Assembly (NCBI GenBank): GCA_023427285.1
Contig: JAEZBH010000280.1
Span: 1 to 12,222, forward strand
DNA: 12,222 bases
DNA from: Pseudomonadota bacterium
GTDB taxonomy: Bacteria > Pseudomonadota > Alphaproteobacteria > Sphingomonadales > Sphingomonadaceae
Reading direction: 5' to 3'
Position numbers and translations under genes: made by a program. Position 1 is the first letter of the stretch. Each line of letters opens with the position of its first letter. Of this stretch, positions 8,171-12,222 are shown piece by piece. The notes under the pieces were generated by a model. The model worked only from the letters and a program-made list of their open reading frames with translations. It was not told the origin of the DNA and did not search any database.

Positions 8171-8196
8171 AAGCCGCTTTTCTAAGCGGCTTTTTT
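8171..8196 (+). terminator. Intrinsic (Rho-independent) terminator
   Basis: AAGCCGCTT (8171-8179), loop TTCT, and AAGCGGCTT (8184-8192) form a perfect 9-bp stem whose last T's continue into a T-run to 8196. It is 23 nt after the stop of the 124-residue protein gene and 50 nt before the next ATG. It would stop or reduce transcription in the middle of the structural cluster, implying either partial readthrough, antitermination or a second promoter for the neck and tail genes. Confidence 0.85.
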
Positions 8197-8246
8197 CATG
8201 GGCGCGAGGACGGGGTGACACCGCCCGCGCCGGGGAGGGAAATTTC

Positions 8247-8525
8247 ATGGGGGTTTATCTGAAAGACCCGAGCGCCGTGCTGGATTACGCCATCGACTGG
8301 AGCGAAAATCTGGGCGGCGCAAGCATTTCTGAAAGCCAGTGGGCGGTCGAGCCCGCAGAGGCGGACGGCTTGCACGCAACCGCCTCTTTCCGCGAGGACG
8401 GGCAAACAGCGGTCACGCTGGAAGGCGGCATTCCGGGCCGAATGTATCGCGTGGCCAACACCATCACCCGCAGCGACGGACGGGTGGATGCCCGCTCCAT
8501 CGTCATTCGCACGGAGGCGCGGTGA
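8247..8525 (+). CDS. Small beta-rich phage protein, possible fibre/tail adaptor
   Basis: 92 residues. The start MGVYLKDPSAVLDYAIDWSE is followed by a C-terminal GGIPGRMYRVANTITRSDGR and a terminal SIVIRTEAR strand. This pattern resembles a small family in siphophage-like clusters with an Ig-like beta-sandwich look, sometimes labelled fibre-tail adaptor. I am not certain of the name. GGGGAGG (8232-8238) 8 nt before ATG 8247 is a strong ribosome site. The stop TGA overlaps the ATG of the connector gene by 1 nt, so it is translated together with the neck genes. It could be a structural partner of the LamG-like and 124-residue proteins. No catalytic motif is visible. Confidence 0.65.
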   Translation: MGVYLKDPSAVLDYAIDWSENLGGASISESQWAVEPAEADGLHATASFREDGQTAVTLEGGIPGRMYRVANTITRSDGRVDARSIVIRTEAR

Positions 8526-9106
8526 TGGCGGTGACATGGCTGGAAGGGCCGCTCGTGGAGCCGGTTTCGGTGAACGAGGCGCGGGCCTACTTGCGCATCG
8601 AGGGCACCGAGGAGGACGCGGGGCTGGCAGGTTTCCTGAAGGTGGCGCGCGAGCTGTGCGAAGCCTTCACGGGTCAGGTGCTGGTGGCAACGCGCTATCT
8701 GGAGACGAAGCCGTTCGATGCGGGGCGGAGCACCGGCGTGCCGTGGAGCGCAGGGCGCGGCGTGCGGCTGAGCCGGATGCCGCTGCGCCAGATCATGTCT
8801 GCAACGCTGGTGAGCCGCGATGGCACGCGCACGGTGCTGGGGCCGCAGGATTTCGACATTGCCGAAGACGCCCGCGGGCAGACGCTGCTGCGCATGACGT
8901 TTCTGCCGCCCTCAGGTGCTTTGCTGGAGGTTAACTACTGGGCGGGCATGGGCAGCGACTGGAACTGCGTGCCCGAGGCGCTGCGGCAGGGCATTTTGCG
9001 GCTGACGGCGCATCTTTACGCCCACCGCGACCGGGCGGACGACATCGGCCCGCCGCTGGCGGTGGCCGCGTTGTGGCGACCTTTCCGAGTGGGGAGGCTG
9101 GCATGA
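8525..9106 (+). CDS. Head-tail connector protein (gp6-like)
   Basis: 193 residues. The N-terminal EPVSVNEARAYLRI (12-25) followed by a helix through VARELCEAFTGQVLVATRYLE is the typical start of the gp6-like/phiE125 gp8-type connector, which forms the ring below the portal. The C-terminal WNCVPEALRQGILRLTAHLY is the family's closing helix. The middle (about 70-140) is strand-rich. GTA clusters carry the equivalent gene (g6). The ATG overlaps the upstream stop by 1 nt (TGATG), and its own stop overlaps the next start (ATGA). It is therefore part of a chain of coupled neck genes. Confidence 0.9.
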   Translation: MAVTWLEGPLVEPVSVNEARAYLRIEGTEEDAGLAGFLKVARELCEAFTGQVLVATRYLETKPFDAGRSTGVPWSAGRGVRLSRMPLRQIMSATLVSRDGTRTVLGPQDFDIAEDARGQTLLRMTFLPPSGALLEVNYWAGMGSDWNCVPEALRQGILRLTAHLYAHRDRADDIGPPLAVAALWRPFRVGRLA

Positions 9107-9441
9107 TAAGGGGCGGCGAATTTTTGGGGCGGATGCGCGAGCGGGTGACGTTTGAAGCCTTCACCGGACTGGACGACGGGCTTGGCGGCGTGACGCGGGG
9201 CTGGCGGCGCGTGGCAGGCGGCTGGGCTGCCATCGAGATGGTGGCGATGAAGGAAGACACGGTGGCGCAGCAACATGCCCGCGCCATCCGCTACCGGCTG
9301 GTGGCGCGCAAGCCGCCGGGGCTTTCGCCCGCCTGGCGCGTGCGCTGGCGCAACCGCCTGCTCGGCATCACCGCGCTGGCGGACGTGGACGGGCGGCCCG
9401 AGCTGGTGCTGCTGCAAGCAAGCGAGGAGATGCTCTCATGA
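9103..9441 (+). CDS. Phage head closure / head-tail adaptor protein
   Basis: 112 residues, the usual size of the SPP1 gp16/HK97 gp9-type head-tail adaptor (PF05521), the stopper that closes the head after packaging. Visible features are the early RMRERVTFEAF strand, the Trp-containing WAAIEMVAMKE, an alternating block around AIRYRLVARK, and WRVRWRNRLLGITALADVDG near the end. The ATG at 9103 overlaps the connector stop (ATGA). GGGGAGG at 9091-9097 gives it its own strong ribosome site, so an in-frame upstream start near 9073 is unlikely. It is equivalent to GTA g7 by position. Confidence 0.88.
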   Translation: MIRGGEFLGRMRERVTFEAFTGLDDGLGGVTRGWRRVAGGWAAIEMVAMKEDTVAQQHARAIRYRLVARKPPGLSPAWRVRWRNRLLGITALADVDGRPELVLLQASEEMLS

Positions 9442-9716
9442 ACAGCTTGTCGCAACGGCTGACAGAGGCGGGCGCACAGCGCGGCCAGCGCGCGGCGGCG
9501 CAAGCAGCGGAGAAATTGCGCGCCGAGGCGGCAAGCCTGGCTCCGGGGCGGTTGGGCGCGGCCCTGCGGGTGGAGGAGACGCCGGACGGCGCGGAGGTCA
9601 GAGCACCGGGTTACGCAAGGTTCGTGGAATTCGGCACGCGCCGCATGGCGGCAAGGCCCTTCCTGCGGCCCGCCCTTGAGCGGGTGCGGGCCTGGCTGGA
9701 CGGGAGGGCGCAATGA
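9438..9716 (+). CDS. HK97 gp10-like neck/tail completion protein
   Basis: 92 residues. The decisive motif is FVEFGTRRMAARPFLRPALE at the C-terminal end, the signature of the HK97 gp10 family (PF04883), preceded by a charged N-terminal helix rich in Ala/Gln/Arg (about 8-35) and a short GRLGAALRVEE strand. The family is shorter here than in many phages (often 110-150 residues), so it may be a minimal version. The start overlaps the previous stop (ATGA) and its stop overlaps the next start (ATGA). It probably helps join the tail to the head. Confidence 0.88.
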   Translation: MNSLSQRLTEAGAQRGQRAAAQAAEKLRAEAASLAPGRLGAALRVEETPDGAEVRAPGYARFVEFGTRRMAARPFLRPALERVRAWLDGRAQ

Positions 9717-10114
9717 CGGGGGCCGGACGGGCGGTGCAACGCGCCCTTTATGAAACGCTGGCGGCAGACGCCGCCCTGATGGCGCGGGTGACAGGCATTT
9801 TCGACCACGTGCCCGATCGCCAACGCCTGCCGTACATAACCGTGGGCGAGGCGGTGGAGACGGACTGGTCTGCCACGGAATTTTCGGGGCGCGACCACAG
9901 GCTCAGCGTCCACGCATGGTCCGCACACGCAGGGATGGGAGAAGCCAAGGACCTGCTGGCGCTGGTGGACGCGGCGCTGGAGCATATGCCGGAAAACCTC
10001 GACGGACACAGGCTGGTCAGCCTGCGGTTTTTGTCGTCGCGGGTTTTTGCGGATGTGGAAGACAGTATCCGCCACGGCGTTACAGAGTATCGGGCGCGTA
10101 CAGAGCGGGTTTAG
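9713..10114 (+). CDS. Tail terminator / tail completion protein (DUF3168)
   Basis: 133 residues. The pattern ALYETLAADAALMARVTGIF, LPYITVGEA, then GRDHRLSVHAWSAHAGMGEA and a final FLSSRVFADVEDSIRHGVTE strand-turn-strand fits DUF3168 (PF11367), the protein that caps the tail tube; GTA g8 is the equivalent. The ATG overlaps the upstream stop. It is the last gene of the overlapping neck block. A composite hairpin element begins 20 nt after its stop codon. Confidence 0.9.
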   Translation: MTGAGRAVQRALYETLAADAALMARVTGIFDHVPDRQRLPYITVGEAVETDWSATEFSGRDHRLSVHAWSAHAGMGEAKDLLALVDAALEHMPENLDGHRLVSLRFLSSRVFADVEDSIRHGVTEYRARTERV

Positions 10115-10133
10115 CTTCGTATTTTCGAAATTA

Positions 10134-10250
10134 CGAAAGGGGGTCTTGGACCCCCTTTCGATCCCCCATTCGATTTATAGGGCCGCGCGGTTTTGGCCGG
10201 GTGCGCCCCACAAACGAAGGGGAGGTGCAGGAGGGTTGAGACCCGCCTGC
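10134..10250 (+). repeat. Composite hairpin element, copy C (complete)
   Basis: Hairpin 1 is CGAAAGGGGGT (10134-10144), loop CTTGG, ACCCCCTTTCG (10150-10160), an 11-bp perfect stem. CCCCCATTCG (10163-10172) can pair with CGAAGGGG (10215-10222) leaving one bulged A, enclosing a central stem that starts GGGCCGCGC (10180) and closes with GTGCGCCC. Hairpin 2 is GCAGGAGGGT (10227-10236), loop TGAG, ACCCGCCTGC (10241-10250), with one A-G mismatch. The sequence differs from copy B but the pairing is kept. It ends 35 nt before the tail tube ATG. Confidence 0.78.
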
Positions 10251-10285
10251 AAAAATTAAAACCATAAACAAAAAAGGAGGCGGCG

Positions 10286-10693
10286 ATGGCAGCAGAGAAG
10301 GGGAGCGCCTTTTTGCTCAAGATTGGCGATGGCGGAAATCCGGTGGCCTACACGACGGTGGCGGGGATGCGAACGACGCAGTTGGCGATCAATGCCGAGC
10401 CGATTGTGGTGACGCACAAGGGCTCGAACGGGTGGCGGGAATTGCTGCCGAGCGCGGGGGTGCGGTCTGTGTCGATTGCGGGCTCGGGCGTGTTTACGGG
10501 ATCGAGCGCGGAGACGCGGTTGAAGCAGCAGGCGCTGGCGGGGAATGCGGAGGCGTTCGAGGTGGCGTTCGAGAGCGGGGAGAAGGTGCGCGGGAATTTT
10601 CTCATCACGCGGCTGGACTACGGCGGCGATTTCAATGGCGAGCGCACCTACACGCTGGCGCTGGAATCAACCGGCGCGGTGACGGTGCTGTGA
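10286..10693 (+). CDS. Major tail (tube) protein, TP901-1 family
   Basis: 135 residues. MAAEKGSAFLLKIGDGG, the TTQLAINAEPIVVTHKGSNG block, WRELLPSAGVRSVSIAGSGV, and the closing RLDYGGDFNGERTYTLALES are typical of the TP901-1 major tail protein family (TIGR02126/PF06199), whose hexamer rings stack to form the tail tube; GTA g9 is equivalent. AAGGAGG (10274-10280) ending 5 nt before ATG 10286 is one of the best ribosome sites in the window, as expected for an abundant virion protein. A complete composite hairpin element occupies the leader, which may stabilise or separate this message from the neck genes. Confidence 0.93.
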   Translation: MAAEKGSAFLLKIGDGGNPVAYTTVAGMRTTQLAINAEPIVVTHKGSNGWRELLPSAGVRSVSIAGSGVFTGSSAETRLKQQALAGNAEAFEVAFESGEKVRGNFLITRLDYGGDFNGERTYTLALESTGAVTVL

Positions 10694-10707
10694 GCGGAGG
10701 GCGGGAC

Positions 10708-11040
10708 ATGAGGGAGGGAAATTCAGGCAGCGCCAACCCGCTGCGGGGCGAGGTGCTGCTGCGGGCGGGAGGGCAAGACTTCGTGCTGCGCCCAACCTTT
10801 TCGGCGTTGGTTGCGGCCGAAAGCGAAGCGGGCTCGCTGTTCGGGCTGATTGAGCGGGCGGGCGAGGGGAAATTACAGCTCTCCGAACTGGCAGTGGTGC
10901 TGTGGCACTGCTTGCGAGATGTGCCGGAGGGTATGAGCCGAGACGCCTTCGGCGAGGCGCTTGTTGAGGAAGGGCTAGCAGCGGCAATGCCTGCGTTCCG
11001 GCAACTGGCGGTGAGCATATTGGGCGGGCGACGTGAGTGA
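10708..11040 (+). CDS. GTA gp10-type tail protein (tail assembly chaperone family)
   Basis: 110 residues. NPLRGEVLLRAGGQDFVLRP followed by TFSALVAAESEAGSLFGLIE, then LSELAVVLWHCLRD, is the pattern of the GTA-gp10/Phage_TAC_11-type family (PF11836) found right after the tube gene in gene transfer agent clusters. The second half is all-helical. Family role: tail assembly chaperone. GGAGG (10696-10700) precedes ATG 10708 by 7 nt. The 3' end overlaps the next gene by 8 nt. Its presence, with the next gene, is a strong pointer to GTA-like ancestry rather than a generic prophage. Confidence 0.85.
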   Translation: MREGNSGSANPLRGEVLLRAGGQDFVLRPTFSALVAAESEAGSLFGLIERAGEGKLQLSELAVVLWHCLRDVPEGMSRDAFGEALVEEGLAAAMPAFRQLAVSILGGRRE

Positions 11041-11233
11041 CCTGACGGCGCTGTGCGAGACGGCTGCACGGGTTGCAACGGGGCTTTTGGGCTGGACGCC
11101 GGAGCAATTCTGGCAGGCAACGCCGCAGGAGTTGCGGCAGGCGGTAGAGGGCAGGCTGGGGCGCGGCGCGGCGGCTGCTTTCGGTCGGGCCGACCTTGCC
11201 GCGCTGATGGCCCGCCTGCCGGATGAGGCATGA
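11033..11233 (+). CDS. Phage tail assembly chaperone, small (DUF2376/rcc01693-like)
   Basis: 66 residues starting from GTG 11033, overlapping the previous gene by 8 nt. LLGWTPEQFWQATPQELRQA is the conserved core of the small chaperone family Phage_TAC_6 (PF09550), matching the extra small gene (g10.1) of RcGTA. The rest is Ala/Leu-rich helix ending LAALMARLPDEA. In tailed phages a chaperone pair keeps the tape measure soluble while the tube forms. Here two separate overlapping genes take that place, without a visible frameshift signal. Confidence 0.85.
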   Translation: MSDLTALCETAARVATGLLGWTPEQFWQATPQELRQAVEGRLGRGAAAAFGRADLAALMARLPDEA

Positions 11234-11243
11234 GGGGGGAGAC

Positions 11244-11798
11244 ATGGCGGACGAACTGGATACGCTGGTGCTGAAAGTGCGCACCGATACGGCGGCGCTG
11301 GCGCACGATGCAGCGGAGATGAAGGCGCTGTTCACCCGCAGCGCAGAAGGTATTGCAGATGCGCTGACGGACACGCTTTCGAAGCTGATTACGCAGGGCA
11401 AGCTGGGGCTTGAGGACTGGAAGCGACTGCTGCGGGAAATTCTGACGGAAATTGCAAAAATCGGCACCGAAATGGTGTTCGGCGCGCCGGGAAATTCAAG
11501 CGGCGGCAGCGACTGGGGCAGTGTTCTGGCGCAGGCGGCTACGCTGCTCAGCACCAGCGGACGCGCCACGGGTGGCCCGGTCAGCCAAGGCCGCGCCTAT
11601 ATGGTCGGCGAACGCGGGCCGGAGATTTTCGTGCCCGAGCGCGCGGGGCGCATCGAGACGCTGAACGGCAGCGCTGCCAGTCGCCCGGTCAACATCACCA
11701 TTCACGTTGCAGCGCCAGACAGCGCCAGCCCGCAATTGATGCAGCGCAGCGCGAACCAGGTGGCCCGCGCCGTGCGCCGTGCCGTGGCGGAGGTGTGA
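11244..11798 (+). CDS. Short tail tape measure protein, GTA gp11-like
   Basis: 184 residues, very short for a tape measure but close to the size of the RcGTA equivalent. The segment ALTDTLSKLITQGKLGLEDW followed by KRLLREILTEIAKI (about 40-73) and the later GGPV (110-113) with YMVGERGPEIFVP (119-131) are the signature of the C-terminal part of lambda-type tape measure proteins. The long N-terminal coiled coil of phage homologues is missing. There is no transmembrane segment beyond weakly hydrophobic helices. ATG 11244 is chosen over 11223 because a G-rich GGGGGGAGA ribosome site lies directly before it and the upstream chaperone stops at 11233. It would determine a short tail. Confidence 0.88.
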   Translation: MADELDTLVLKVRTDTAALAHDAAEMKALFTRSAEGIADALTDTLSKLITQGKLGLEDWKRLLREILTEIAKIGTEMVFGAPGNSSGGSDWGSVLAQAATLLSTSGRATGGPVSQGRAYMVGERGPEIFVPERAGRIETLNGSAASRPVNITIHVAAPDSASPQLMQRSANQVARAVRRAVAEV

Positions 11799-11817
11799 GG
11801 GGTGTTGAAGGGGTGTT

Positions 11818-11940
11818 TGCAGGAGGGTCTTAAGCCTCCTGCACCTCCCGATTTTTTGATCGGGCCGCGTGTCCAGTGATCGCTGGAAACACGGTCGTTT
11901 GTACGAACAGGGGGTAGCAGGGGGATCAAGATCCCCCTGC
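11818..11940 (+). repeat. Composite hairpin element, copy D (complete)
   Basis: Hairpin 1 is TGCAGGAGG (11818-11826), 8-nt loop GTCTTAAG, CCTCCTGCA (11835-11843). GGGCCG follows at 11862-11867 after the same 18-nt spacing as copy B. The central stem (left side CGTGTCCAG, right side CTGGAAACACG) is longer and different in sequence. ACGAA occurs at 11903-11907. Hairpin 2 is GCAGGGGGAT (11917-11926), loop CAAG, ATCCCCCTGC (11931-11940), with stem arms identical to copy B. It starts 20 nt after the tape measure stop and lies in a 203-nt gap holding no gene. Confidence 0.78.
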
Positions 11941-12001
11941 ATCTTTCAATGCGGCCGTGTGGGCCCTGCATAGAAAAATAATCACAATGGGGAGGCGTAT
12001 C

Positions 12002-12222
12002 ATGGCGTACTGGCTGGCGCGGGCGAGCGATCGCCTGGCGGAGGACTGGATGAAGCGGTTCGATCCGCGTTTCTGGACCGTGAATTTCCCTCGGCCCGCC
12101 ATGGGCAGCGTGGTGGCGGCAAGTGCCGATGCGCTGCGGGTGGACTGCGTGTTTTACCAGAAGCAGGACATGGCGGGCCTGATCTGGGAGAGCGAGGATG
12201 TGTGGGATCACCCGCTGCTGGC
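12002..12222 (+). CDS. Tail protein, N-terminal part only (window edge)
   Basis: Only the first 73 residues are inside the window. MAYWLARASDRLAEDWMKRF, DPRFWTVNFPRPAMGSVVAA and the later LRVDCVFYQKQDMAGLIWES resemble the start of a large tail protein that follows the tape measure gene in some sphingomonad- and Hyphomonas-like GTA-type clusters. It may be the one labelled non-contractile tail sheath, but I cannot confirm that name. It does not look like the DUF2460 start expected for RcGTA g12. GGGGAGG (11989-11995) 6 nt before ATG 12002 is a strong ribosome site. The gene continues beyond 12222. Confidence 0.7.
   Translation, partial: MAYWLARASDRLAEDWMKRFDPRFWTVNFPRPAMGSVVAASADALRVDCVFYQKQDMAGLIWESEDVWDHPLL

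Overview
The window is about 12.2 kb of GC-rich DNA with short gene overlaps and strong AGGAGG-type ribosome sites. Its content points to an alphaproteobacterium. The order of phage genes resembles the gene transfer agent (GTA) clusters of Rhodobacter/Caulobacter-type bacteria and related prophage-like clusters. The genus cannot be fixed from sequence alone.

Layout. (1) Positions 1-517 hold no convincing gene; the end nearest the next gene carries several DnaA-box-like 9-mers. (2) Positions 518-2332 (minus) encode an intact two-ATPase ABC-F protein of the Uup type. Divergent from it, 2370-2861 (plus) encodes a UPF0260/YcgN CxxCxxCC protein. Both are ordinary chromosomal genes. (3) From 3075 to the right edge runs one plus-strand head-and-tail structural cluster: portal, a small membrane-anchored protein (DUF6127-like), prohead protease, major capsid protein, a lectin-fold (LamG-like) protein, a 124-residue phage structural protein, an intrinsic terminator, a 92-residue beta-rich protein, head-tail connector, head closure protein, HK97-gp10-like protein, DUF3168 tail terminator, TP901-1-type tail tube protein, GTA gp10-type protein, a tail assembly chaperone, a very short tape measure protein, and the start of another tail protein cut by the window edge.

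How it works together. Portal, protease and capsid protein would build and mature an HK97-fold head. Connector, closure, gp10-like and DUF3168 proteins would form the neck. Tube, chaperones and the short tape measure would build a short non-contractile or simple tail. No integrase, att site, repressor, lysis gene or terminase is visible. The cluster starts about 200 bp after a housekeeping gene, which fits a domesticated GTA-like locus better than an active prophage. The missing terminase upstream of the portal gene is notable.

The most unusual signal is not a gene. Four intergenic gaps (about 4672-4765, 6531-6643, 10134-10250, 11818-11940) carry copies of one composite hairpin element: a first GC hairpin, a GGGCCG-initiated central stem at constant spacing, an ACGAA motif, and a second GC hairpin just before a strong ribosome site. 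Three copies are complete. The stems are kept by paired changes while the sequence drifts, and the elements cut an otherwise tightly overlapping operon into blocks. A LamG/124-aa/terminator cassette between capsid and connector genes may be a capsid-decoration or head-spike module.
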